Notes under the pieces: generated by a model | The model's database searches: none | What the model was told of the DNA's origin: nothing | The model's input: the letters and a program-made list of their open reading frames with translations, nothing else | Shown: piece by piece, positions 29,958 to 37,682 of the stretch | Numbering within the stretch: position 1 is the first letter of the stretch | Layout: every line of letters begins with the position of its first letter | Assembly: GCF_000015165.1 (NCBI RefSeq) | Contig: NC_009485.1 | Coordinates: 7,397,501-7,461,500, forward strand | Direction: 5' to 3' | From: Bradyrhizobium sp. BTAi1 | GTDB lineage: Bacteria > Pseudomonadota > Alphaproteobacteria > Rhizobiales > Xanthobacteraceae | Length of the DNA: 64,000 nucleotides | Program-made: the position numbers and the translations under genes

Positions 29958-31181
29958 GTGACCACTGCCCTCACCCGCCGCACCGTCTCCAGCCTGCTCG
30001 GCCTTGCCTTGGTCGGCGCCGCGGCCGGCAGCGCATATGCCGACAAGAAGTACGACACCGGCGCCAGCGACACCGAGATCAAGATCGGCAACATCGTGCC
30101 CTATAGCGGCCCGGCATCGGCCTATGGCTCGGTCGGCAAGGCGATGACGGCCGTGTTCAAAAAGGTCAATGATGAGGGCGGCATCAATGGCCGCAAGATC
30201 AATTTCATCTCCTATGACGACGCCTATTCGCCGCCCAAGACGGTGGAGCAGGCGCGCAAGCTGGTCGAGAGCGACGAGGTGCTGTTCCTGTTCGGCGTGC
30301 TCGGCACCGCGCCCAACACGGCGATCCAGAAATATCTCAACGCCAAGAAGGTGCCGCAGCTGTTCGTCGCGACCGGCGCCACCAAGTGGAACGAGCCGAA
30401 GACCTTTCCCTGGACCATGGGCTGGCTGCCGAGCTACCAGTCGGAGGCCCGCATCTACGCCAAATATCTCACGGCGCAGCAGCCGAGCGGCAAGATCGCG
30501 GTGCTGTATCAGAACGACGACATGGGCAAGGACTATCTCAAGGGCCTCAAGGACGGGCTCGGGGATCCATCGCGGCTGGTGCTGGAGGAGAGCTACGAGA
30601 TCGCCGAGCCAACGGTGGAGTCGCACATCGTCAAGATGAAGTCGGCCAATCCCGACATCGTGGTGCTGTTCACGACGCCGAAATCCGGCGCCCAGGCGAT
30701 CAAGAAGCTCGGCGAGATGAGCTGGAAGCCGCTCACGATCATTTCCAATGTCAGCGCCTCGACGGCGGCGGTGATGCGGCCGGCCGGTGTCGAGAACTCA
30801 CAAGGCGTGATCTCGGCCGCCTACGCCAAGGATGCATCCGATCCGCAATGGGCCAATGACCCAGGCCTGGGCGCGTTCAAGGACCTGTTGGCCAAATATC
30901 TGCCCGAGATCAACCCCGTGGATTCGTCGGCGCTGACCGGCTACAACATCGCCACCACAATGGTCGAGGTGCTGAAGCGATGCGGCGACGAGTTGACCCG
31001 CGCCAACGTCATGAAACAGGCGGCAAGCCTGAAGCAGTTTGCGCAAGGCGGGCTCCTGCCCGGTGTCACGCTGACCACGGGGCCCGACGATTTCCAGCCG
31101 ATCGAGCAATTGCAGCTGATGCAGTTCAAGGGCGAGCGGTGGCAGCTGTTCGGCGAGGTCATGAATGGCGAGCTGAAGTAA
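29958..31181 (+). CDS. Periplasmic binding protein 3 (tandem paralogue)
   Basis: This is the third 407-residue receptor of the set. GTG 29958 has AAGGAG nine bases upstream; the signal peptide ends SAYA before DKKYDTGASDTEIKIG. It is more diverged than copies 1 and 2: it lacks one or two residues around the LEESYEIAEPTVESHIVKM segment, and has STAAVMRPAGVENSQG where the others have SVGSV-KPAGFENSQ. Binding-site differences are therefore likely. It ends 28 bases before the glycerate kinase gene, so the two may be co-transcribed. Confidence 0.92.
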   Translation: MTTALTRRTVSSLLGLALVGAAAGSAYADKKYDTGASDTEIKIGNIVPYSGPASAYGSVGKAMTAVFKKVNDEGGINGRKINFISYDDAYSPPKTVEQARKLVESDEVLFLFGVLGTAPNTAIQKYLNAKKVPQLFVATGATKWNEPKTFPWTMGWLPSYQSEARIYAKYLTAQQPSGKIAVLYQNDDMGKDYLKGLKDGLGDPSRLVLEESYEIAEPTVESHIVKMKSANPDIVVLFTTPKSGAQAIKKLGEMSWKPLTIISNVSASTAAVMRPAGVENSQGVISAAYAKDASDPQWANDPGLGAFKDLLAKYLPEINPVDSSALTGYNIATTMVEVLKRCGDELTRANVMKQAASLKQFAQGGLLPGVTLTTGPDDFQPIEQLQLMQFKGERWQLFGEVMNGELK

Positions 31182-31209
31182 GCCGCCTCACCGACGCGGG
31201 CGGCGCCGC

Positions 31210-32490
31210 ATGAGCAGCCGCCGTCCGTTGTTGCGCGCCATCTTTGATGCCGCGGTCGCCGCCGCTCATCCCGACATCGTGCTGCCGGCCTATCTGCCGG
31301 CCGCTCCGAAGGGGCGGATCATCTGTCTCGCCGCCGGCAAGGGCGCGGCCGCCATGGCGTTCGCCGCCGAGCGGCACTACCTCGACACGCTCAAGGTCGA
31401 TCCGGCGCGGCTGGCGGGCATCGCCACCACCCGTCACGGCCATGGCGTGCCGACCCGGCGGGTCAAGGTGATCGAAGCCGGGCACCCGATGCCGGACGAG
31501 GCCGGCCTGAAGGCCGCCGACGAGACCCTGCAGCTCGCCGCAACCGCCGAGACCGACGACCTCATGCTGGTGCTGCTGTCCGGCGGCGGTTCCGCCAACT
31601 GGATTGCGCCGGCGCATGGCGTGAGCTTCATGCAGAAGCAACAGCTGACCCGCGCGCTGCTGCGCTCAGGCGCTCCGATCGGCGAGATCAACACCGTCAG
31701 GAAACATCTGTCGCGCATCAAGGGCGGCCGGCTGGCCCGGGCCGGGCAGAAGGCGGAGATCGTCACGCTCGCGATCTCCGACGTGCCGCATGACGATCCC
31801 TCGGCCATTGCCTCGGGGCCGACGGTGCCGGATCCGACCACGCTGGCCGATGCCCGCGCGATCATTGCGAAGTACCAGCTCGAGATCGACCCGGCGATCG
31901 CCCGGGCGCTGGATGATGCGGCCAATGAGAGCTGCAAGCCGGGCGACGCGGCCTTCGCCCGCGCCTCGTTCGAGCTGATCGCGCGCCCTGCCTCCGCGCT
32001 GGAGGCTGCCGTGGCCAGCGCCAGAAACGCCGGCTACGACGTGCTCGACCTCGGCGCCGATCTCGAGGGCGAGGCGCGCGAGGTCGCGGCCGATCACGCC
32101 AAGCTGGCGCGCGAGGCGCGCGCGCTCGGCCGCCGCATGGCAATCATCTCCGGCGGCGAGCTCACGGTGACCGTGCGCGGCCAGGGCCGCGGCGGGCCGA
32201 ACCAGGAATACGCCCTCGCCTTGGCCGACCTGCTCCAGGACATGGAGGGCGTCGCGGCGCTCGCCGGCGACACCGACGGCGCCGATGGCGGCGGCGGCAG
32301 CGCCTCCGATCCGGCCGGCGCGCTGGTCGATGCCGAGGTCATCGCGGCGATGCGGGCGCAGCACCTGGATCCGCAGGCCTATCTCGCCAACAATGACGCC
32401 ACCGCATTCTTCGCGGCAACCGGCGGCCTGCTGCAGACCGGCCCGACGCTGACCAATGTCAACGACGTCCGCGTGATCCTGGTCGATTGA
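31210..32490 (+). CDS. Glycerate 2-kinase (MOFRL family)
   Basis: This 426-residue kinase of the GK-II/TtuD type has an N-terminal Rossmann-like domain with CLAAGKGAAAMA, VLLSGGGSANW and NTVRKHLSRIKGGRLA (phosphate and substrate binding), and a C-terminal MOFRL domain with GGELTVTVRGQGRGGPNQEYALALA. It phosphorylates glycerate to 2-phosphoglycerate. Older annotation calls this family hydroxypyruvate reductase, which the sequence does not support. It is the last gene of the plus-strand run and converges on the MarR gene. Confidence 0.9.
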   Translation: MSSRRPLLRAIFDAAVAAAHPDIVLPAYLPAAPKGRIICLAAGKGAAAMAFAAERHYLDTLKVDPARLAGIATTRHGHGVPTRRVKVIEAGHPMPDEAGLKAADETLQLAATAETDDLMLVLLSGGGSANWIAPAHGVSFMQKQQLTRALLRSGAPIGEINTVRKHLSRIKGGRLARAGQKAEIVTLAISDVPHDDPSAIASGPTVPDPTTLADARAIIAKYQLEIDPAIARALDDAANESCKPGDAAFARASFELIARPASALEAAVASARNAGYDVLDLGADLEGEAREVAADHAKLAREARALGRRMAIISGGELTVTVRGQGRGGPNQEYALALADLLQDMEGVAALAGDTDGADGGGGSASDPAGALVDAEVIAAMRAQHLDPQAYLANNDATAFFAATGGLLQTGPTLTNVNDVRVILVD

Positions 32491-32512
32491 GGGCGCCCGA
32501 TCGGCGCCCTCA
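32488..32512. terminator. Bidirectional hairpin formed by two convergent stop codons
   Basis: TGAGGGCGCC (32488-32497), CGATC, GGCGCCCTCA (32503-32512) form a perfect 10-bp stem. The left end is the TGA of the glycerate kinase and the right end is the complement of the marR TGA. It lacks a T-run on both sides, so it may work by stem strength or as a barrier between convergent transcripts. Confidence 0.55.
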
Positions 32513-33022
32513 GAAGTCCTCGGCGATCTTCGTCAGCATCGCCAGCAGCGTCTCGCGACCGTCCGGACCGAGCAGCTCGTTCAGCCGCGCCTCATGCTTG
32601 GTCACGACCAGCTTCTTGGCCCGCGCCAGCACGCTTCTCCCCTTGTCGGTCAGCATCAGGATGTGCGAGCGGCGGTCATTGGCAGAGCGGACCCGCGAGC
32701 AGAGGTCGCGGCTTTCCAGGCTGTCCAGCAGCGAGACGAAGTTCGGCCTGAGAATGCCCAGCGTATTGGCAATCTCGGTCTGGTTCCGACCGGGATTGCC
32801 GTCGAGCAGCAGCAGCACCGAGAACTGGGCCGGCGTCAGCTGCAGCGGCGCAACGCAGCGCAGGAAGTCCTCGAACACCTTCAACTGCGCCCGTTTCAGC
32901 ACATAGCCGAGCAGATCGGAGAGCTCGCCGAGCTGGACCGCTTGCGTCTCGTCGACGGCTACGGCAGCTTCCTTTCGGCTTTCCCTGTGGGGCCTGCTGA
33001 CGGGTTTGGCGCTATCGGCCAT
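32510..33022 (-). CDS. MarR-family transcriptional regulator
   Basis: The protein has 170 residues. The winged helix is clear: LTPAQFSVLLLLDGNPGRNQTEIANTLG, then the recognition helix RPNFVSLLDSLESRDL, then the wing SANDRRSHILMLTDKG. MarR proteins are dimeric repressors often released by aromatic acids or their CoA esters (CouR, HcaR and FerR types). It is divergent from the second Liv-type transporter, and AT-rich palindromes lie between them. It is a good candidate for the hydroxycinnamate regulator of the 33-48 kb block (inference). Confidence 0.9.
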   Translation of the reverse strand: MADSAKPVSRPHRESRKEAAVAVDETQAVQLGELSDLLGYVLKRAQLKVFEDFLRCVAPLQLTPAQFSVLLLLDGNPGRNQTEIANTLGILRPNFVSLLDSLESRDLCSRVRSANDRRSHILMLTDKGRSVLARAKKLVVTKHEARLNELLGPDGRETLLAMLTKIAEDF

Positions 33023-33096
33023 CAGAAACCGCCAAGATCATCGCACCTGCTTCCATCCCTGGTCTCGAATGCCGCAGCCGGAACAGCGGCCTTGAG

Positions 33097-33118
33097 ATTA
33101 TAATCGATAATTGTTATC
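33097..33118. promoter_or_regulatory. Overlapping AT-rich palindromes, MarR operator candidate
   Basis: ATTATAATCGATAAT (33097-33111) and GATAATTGTTATC (33106-33118) are two overlapping palindromes in an otherwise GC-rich genome. They lie 75 bases before marR and about 100 before the transporter start. Similar TTATA-N3-TATAA palindromes occur at 43208 and 47833, in front of two other operons of this block. Confidence 0.55.
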
Positions 33119-33218
33119 CACTATACCAAACACGGGCAGGCGAATTCAACTGCCCGGCCGGCGAGAAGGCGCGCGGCGCCGCCCGCATCCGGCCATCACA
33201 GAGGGGGAGCGTCCTGTC

Positions 33219-34259
33219 TTGAACACAACGATCTTGCTGTTCCTGTTGCAGGACGGCATTACCAACGGCGCGATCTATGCCCTGCTTGGGCTGGCGCTGG
33301 TGCTGGTATTTGCCGTCACCCGGGTGATCCTGATCCCGCAGGGCGAATTCGTCACCTATGGCGCGCTCACTTACGCCTCGCTCGCCGCCGGCCGCATGCC
33401 GGGCACGGCGAAGCTTGCCGTGGTGATGGGCCTCATCGCGTTTGCCTTCGACCTCTATGCGATGCGCAAGACGCTGCACGTGCCGAAGATCGCGCGAACG
33501 TTCGGCCTCAACATGGTCTTTCCGGTGATCGTTCTGCTGGCCAGCCTATGGGCCGCTGACCAGCGCATGCCGGCGGGCGTCAGCCTGGTGCTGTCGCTGC
33601 TGATCGTGGCCAGCATCGGTCTGTCGCTGTACCGCATCGTGTTCCAGCCGCTCGCCCACACCTCGGTGCTGGTGCTGCTGATCGCCTCGGTCGGCGTGCA
33701 TCTGGCGCTGCAGGGCCTGGGCCTGCTGTTCTTCGGCGCCGAGGGCCAGCGAGGCCCGACCCTGCTCACCGCCAGCGCGACGCTCGGCTCGCTGCGCTTC
33801 ACCGGCCAGGGCATGGCGGTCTACGGCATCACCATCGCCTTCATCGTCGGCCTCTGGCTGTTCTTCGGCCTGACCCTGTACGGCAAGGCGCTGCGCGCCA
33901 CCGCCGTCAACCGGCTCGGCGCCCGTCTCGTCGGCATCCGCACCACGCTGTCCGGCCAGATCGCCTTCCTGCTGGCCTCCACGATCGGCGCGCTCTCCGG
34001 CATCCTGATCGTCCCGATCACGACGCTCTATTACGACACCGGCTTCCTGATCGGCCTGAAGGGTTTCATCGCCGCGATCATCGGCGGCCTGATCAGCTAC
34101 CCCCTGACCGCTGTGGCTGCCCTTGTCGTCGGCATCGTCGAGGCGTTCTCCTCGTTCTACGCCTCGAACTTCAAGGAAGTGATCGTCTTCACGCTGCTGA
34201 TCCCGGTCCTGCTGCTGCGTTCGCTCGCCGCGCCCGCGGTCGAAGAAGAGAAGGATTGA
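33219..34259 (+). CDS. LivH-type ABC transporter permease (second system)
   Basis: This 346-residue membrane permease has LFLLQDGITNGAIYALLGLALVLVFAVTR and the loop RATAVNRLGARLVGIRTTLSG, typical of LivH. TTG 33219 is chosen: it has GAGGGGGAG nine bases upstream, and the protein then starts just before the first membrane helix. The frame extends back to 33111, but that part overlaps the operator and is Arg-rich. It is the first gene of a three-gene operon; the next gene begins three bases after its stop. Confidence 0.9.
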   Translation: MNTTILLFLLQDGITNGAIYALLGLALVLVFAVTRVILIPQGEFVTYGALTYASLAAGRMPGTAKLAVVMGLIAFAFDLYAMRKTLHVPKIARTFGLNMVFPVIVLLASLWAADQRMPAGVSLVLSLLIVASIGLSLYRIVFQPLAHTSVLVLLIASVGVHLALQGLGLLFFGAEGQRGPTLLTASATLGSLRFTGQGMAVYGITIAFIVGLWLFFGLTLYGKALRATAVNRLGARLVGIRTTLSGQIAFLLASTIGALSGILIVPITTLYYDTGFLIGLKGFIAAIIGGLISYPLTAVAALVVGIVEAFSSFYASNFKEVIVFTLLIPVLLLRSLAAPAVEEEKD

Positions 34260-34262
34260 GCC

Positions 34263-36032
34263 GTGCGCGAGCGTTGGCCTCTCATCGTCTTTGCCGTCCT
34301 CGTCGCGGCGATCCCGTTCATCCCGGGCGTGCCGCCGTTCTGGATCGTCCTGCTCGACAATATCGGCCTGTCCGCCTTGGTCGCGATGGGCCTGGTGCTC
34401 TTGACCGGCGTCGGCGGTCTCACCTCGTTCGGCCAGGCCGCCTTCGTCGGCTTCGGCGCCTACACGACTGCGGTGCTGTCGGCGCAGTACGGCGTCTCGC
34501 CCTGGCTGACCCTGCCGCTGTCGCTGCTGGTCTCCGGCCTTGCGGCGGTGCTGCTCGGCCTCGTCACCGTCAGGCTGTCCGGGCATTACTTGCCGCTCGG
34601 CACGCTCGCCTGGGGTCTCGGCCTGTATTATCTCTTCAGCAAGCTCGCCTTCCTCGGCCGCAATGACGGCATCTCCGGCATCCCGCCGCTCTCGATCGGC
34701 AGCCTCAAGATGCTCGATCCCGGCACGATCTATTTCGCGATCTGGGCCGCCGTGCTGATCGCAGCGCTGCTGACGATGAACCTGCTGGACTCGCGCACCG
34801 GCCGCGCCATCCGGGCCCTGCGCCGCGGCCATATCGCGGCCGAGGCGTTCGGCGTCTACTCGCCGCGCGCCAAGCTGCTGGTGTTCATCTACGCGGCCGT
34901 GCTCGCCGGCCTGTCCGGCTGGCTCTATGCGCACTTCACCCGCGCCGTGAACCCGACGCCGTTCGGCGCCCAGGCCGGCATCGAATATCTGTTCGTCGCG
35001 GTCGTCGGCGGCGCCGGCTATGTCTGGGGCGGCGTGCTGGGCGCGGCGATCGTCGTGATCCTGAAGGAGGTGCTGCAGAGCTACCTCCCGCTGCTGCTGC
35101 ATGGCGAAGGCCAGCTCGAGACCATCGTGTTCGGCATCCTCCTCGTCACCCTGCTGCAGCTCGCGCCGACCGGCCTGTGGCCCTGGCTGACCGCGCGGCT
35201 GCCGTTCAAGCCGCTCGCCAAGAAGCCCGACACCTCGATCGCGCTGCCGGCCCGGGCGCGCTCCGCCTCGGCGCCAAGCGTGCTGCTGCAGGTCGACAAC
35301 GCACGAAAGCAGTTCGGCGGCGTGGTTGCGGTCAACAACGTCTCGTTCGACGTCCAGGCCCGCGAGATCGTGGCGCTGATCGGCCCCAACGGCGCCGGCA
35401 AGAGCACGACCTTCAACCTGATCACCGGGGTGCTGCCGCCGACCTCCGGCAACATCTCCGTGCTCGGTAAGGCCGTGGGCAACGCGCCGCCGCAGGATGT
35501 CGTCAAGCTCGGCATTTCCAGAACCTTCCAGCACGTCAAGCTGGTGCCGGACATGACGGTGCTGGAGAACGTCGCGATCGGCGCGCATCTGCGCGGCCAT
35601 TCCAATGCGCTCTCCAGCATGTTCCGGCTCGACCGCGGCGACGAGGCCAAGCTGCTCGCGGAGGCGGCGCGTCAGATCGAGCGTGTCGGGCTCGGCGACC
35701 AGATGCACCAGCTCGCCGGCTCGCTCTCACTCGGACAGCAGCGCATCGTCGAGATCGCCCGCGCGCTGTGCGTCGATCCGATGCTGCTGCTGCTCGACGA
35801 GCCGGCCGCGGGCCTGCGCCACATGGAGAAGCAGCGCCTTGGCGCGCTGCTGCGCGACCTCCGCGCCGGCGGCATGTCGGTGCTGCTGGTCGAACACGAC
35901 ATGGGCTTCGTCATGGACCTCGCCGACCGCATCGTGGTGCTCGATTTCGGCACCAAGATCGCCGAGGGCACACCAGCCGCGATCAAAACCAATCCCGAGG
36001 TGATCAAGGCGTATCTCGGAGCCACCGCATGA
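34263..36032 (+). CDS. LivM-LivG fusion: ABC permease fused to ATPase
   Basis: This 589-residue two-domain protein starts at GTG 34263. Residues 1-310 are a LivM-type permease (GVGGLTSFGQAAFVGFGAYT, coupling loop RALRRGHIAAEAFGVYSPRAK). After a linker of about 30 residues comes a LivG-type ATPase from about 340, with Walker A GPNGAGKSTTF, a signature-like SLSLGQQRIVEIARAL, Walker B MLLLLDEPAAGL and the KIAEGTPAAIKTNPEVIKAYLG ending. The fusion fixes a 1:1 ratio of pore and motor. It overlaps the next ATPase by four bases. Confidence 0.92.
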   Translation: MRERWPLIVFAVLVAAIPFIPGVPPFWIVLLDNIGLSALVAMGLVLLTGVGGLTSFGQAAFVGFGAYTTAVLSAQYGVSPWLTLPLSLLVSGLAAVLLGLVTVRLSGHYLPLGTLAWGLGLYYLFSKLAFLGRNDGISGIPPLSIGSLKMLDPGTIYFAIWAAVLIAALLTMNLLDSRTGRAIRALRRGHIAAEAFGVYSPRAKLLVFIYAAVLAGLSGWLYAHFTRAVNPTPFGAQAGIEYLFVAVVGGAGYVWGGVLGAAIVVILKEVLQSYLPLLLHGEGQLETIVFGILLVTLLQLAPTGLWPWLTARLPFKPLAKKPDTSIALPARARSASAPSVLLQVDNARKQFGGVVAVNNVSFDVQAREIVALIGPNGAGKSTTFNLITGVLPPTSGNISVLGKAVGNAPPQDVVKLGISRTFQHVKLVPDMTVLENVAIGAHLRGHSNALSSMFRLDRGDEAKLLAEAARQIERVGLGDQMHQLAGSLSLGQQRIVEIARALCVDPMLLLLDEPAAGLRHMEKQRLGALLRDLRAGGMSVLLVEHDMGFVMDLADRIVVLDFGTKIAEGTPAAIKTNPEVIKAYLGATA

Positions 36033-36754
36033 GCACCTTGCTGGAAGTCACCGACGCGCACGTCTCCTACGGCAAGGTCGAAGCGGTCAGGTCCGTCTCG
36101 CTCACCGTCGCCGAGAACGAGATCGTCACCATCATCGGCGCCAACGGCGCCGGCAAGACGACGCTGCTCAGCGCCATCATGGGCGTGTTTCCGCTCAAGG
36201 GCCGCGTCTCGTTCCTGGGGGAGGACCTGGCCCGCTACGAGATCGAGGACCGCGTCGCACGCGGCCTCTGTCTGGTGCCGGAGCATCGCGAGCTGTTCGC
36301 GAGCATGAATGTCGAGGACAATCTGCAGCTCGGCGCTTTCAGAATGTCGAAGGCGCATGCTGCCAGAGGCTTCGAGCACGTCTACACGCTGTTCCCGAAA
36401 CTGAAGGAGCGGCGCAAGCAGCTTGCCGGCACGCTGTCCGGCGGCGAGCAGCAGATGCTGGCGATGGGCCGCGCGCTGATGGGCGCGCCGAAGATGCTGA
36501 TGCTGGACGAGCCGAGCCTCGGGCTGGCGCCGATCATCGTCGCCGGCATTTTCGAGATCGTCGCCAAGCTGCGCGAGGAAGGCGTCTCGGTGCTGCTGGT
36601 CGAGCAGAACGCCAAGGCTGCGCTGAAGGTCGCCGACCGCGCCTATGTGATGGAGCTCGGCGAATTCGTGCTCAATGGCAAGGCCAGCGAGATCGCGACT
36701 GACCAACGCGTCGCGGCGAGCTATCTGGGCTTTGCCGAGGCGGCGGCCAGCTGA
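36029..36754 (+). CDS. LivF-type ABC transporter ATPase (second system)
   Basis: This 241-residue ATPase has Walker A GANGAGKTTLLSA, signature TLSGGEQQMLAMGRAL, Walker B PKMLMLDEPSLGLAP and a SYLGF-type ending. ATG 36029 overlaps the stop of the fusion gene (ATGA). It completes an ABC system whose probable receptor is encoded on the opposite strand at 37.7-38.8 kb. Likely cargo: aromatic acids (inference from neighbours). Confidence 0.92.
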   Translation: MSTLLEVTDAHVSYGKVEAVRSVSLTVAENEIVTIIGANGAGKTTLLSAIMGVFPLKGRVSFLGEDLARYEIEDRVARGLCLVPEHRELFASMNVEDNLQLGAFRMSKAHAARGFEHVYTLFPKLKERRKQLAGTLSGGEQQMLAMGRALMGAPKMLMLDEPSLGLAPIIVAGIFEIVAKLREEGVSVLLVEQNAKAALKVADRAYVMELGEFVLNGKASEIATDQRVAASYLGFAEAAAS

Positions 36755-36781
36755 GCCTGATGTGAAGCGGGAGGCGCCGTC

Positions 36782-37588
36782 TCAGGATGGCGGCTGTCGC
36801 GACAACAGGAAGTCGACCATTACGCGCTCCAGCGCCCGGTACATGTCGGTGCCAGTCGCCGTCAGGCAGCCGCGCTCACGCGCGGCGGCGATGAACGGCG
36901 AGACCTCGGGACGCGTGATCACGCAGCCGCAATAGGCTGACGGGCTCACCGTCGCCATGTCGACCGGCAGGGGATCGCCCGGCTGCATGCCGGCCGGCGT
37001 CGCGTTCGCCACCAAGTCGAATCCGGTTGCATCCATGGCGCCGATCAGCGCCCGGCCCCTACCCCGCTCATTGAGGCGCGCGATCAGCGCATCACGCCGC
37101 CCGGCGTCGCTGTCGTGAATCGCGAGCTCACGCACGCCCGCATCGATCAGCGCCAGCGCAATCGCCGATCCGGCGCCGCCGGCGCCGATCTGCAGCGCGC
37201 GGGTGCCGTTCGGATCAAAGCCCTTGGCCCGCGCAGCACCGACGAAGCCCAGGCCATCGACCATGTCGCCATGCCAGCCGCCATTGGGGCTGCGCCGCAT
37301 CAGGTTGACCGCGCCGATGAAATGCGCACGCTCGGTGGCGGTGGCGCAGGCGCGGTAGCAGGCGAATTTGTGCGGGATGGTCGCGACGATGCCATCGAGA
37401 TTCTTCACGCGCGTCGCCGTCGCGAGGAAGCCGGCGAGATCAACTGGTGCGACCTGGACTGGGACGAGGATCGCATCGCTGCCACGCTCCGCAAAGGCCC
37501 GGCTGACGCCGGCCGGCGCGCGCACCTGCGCGATCGGATCACCGATGATGATGTGGAGCCGGGTCGCTCCGGTGGGGACGGGAATCAT
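36782..37588 (-). CDS. Shikimate/quinate dehydrogenase homologue with altered substrate site
   Basis: This 268-residue protein has the shikimate dehydrogenase fold. The catalytic Lys74 (TIPHK) and Asp111 (GDMVDGLGF) are kept, as is the dinucleotide loop QIGAGGAGSAIA. The N-terminal Ser-x-Ser that holds the shikimate carboxylate is missing: GDPIAQVRAP (16-25) stands where family members have the GNPI-HS-SP pattern. So a different substrate is likely, perhaps a related cyclic or aromatic acid. It lies alone on the minus strand between a transporter operon and its receptor. Confidence 0.82.
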   Translation of the reverse strand: MIPVPTGATRLHIIIGDPIAQVRAPAGVSRAFAERGSDAILVPVQVAPVDLAGFLATATRVKNLDGIVATIPHKFACYRACATATERAHFIGAVNLMRRSPNGGWHGDMVDGLGFVGAARAKGFDPNGTRALQIGAGGAGSAIALALIDAGVRELAIHDSDAGRRDALIARLNERGRGRALIGAMDATGFDLVANATPAGMQPGDPLPVDMATVSPSAYCGCVITRPEVSPFIAAARERGCLTATGTDMYRALERVMVDFLLSRQPPS

Positions 37589-37630
37589 GCAGGGCCTCCG
37601 TGAACCAAAAAATCATGGTCCTCATAGCCG

Positions 37631-37657
37631 AAAGGCCGGCTCACAGAGCCGGCCTTT
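37631..37657 (-). terminator. Hairpin terminator after the binding-protein gene
   Basis: AAAGGCCGGCTC (37631-37642), ACA, GAGCCGGCCTTT (37646-37657) is a perfect 12-bp stem between the divergently numbered but co-oriented receptor and dehydrogenase genes. Read on the minus strand it follows the receptor stop by 25 bases and ends with TTTCGG, a short T-run. Confidence 0.65.
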
Positions 37658-37682
37658 CTGATCTTGCCATGGTTCGCGCGAC

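Noticed and set aside
26932..31181. Three near-identical binding-protein genes as an assembly artefact
   Set aside because: The copies differ throughout, have different starts, signal peptides and flanking terminators, so they are real paralogues.
33546..35708. Open frame of 720 codons opposite the second Liv-type transporter
   Set aside because: Low-complexity Asp/Gln/Arg-rich shadow of the permease and fusion genes.
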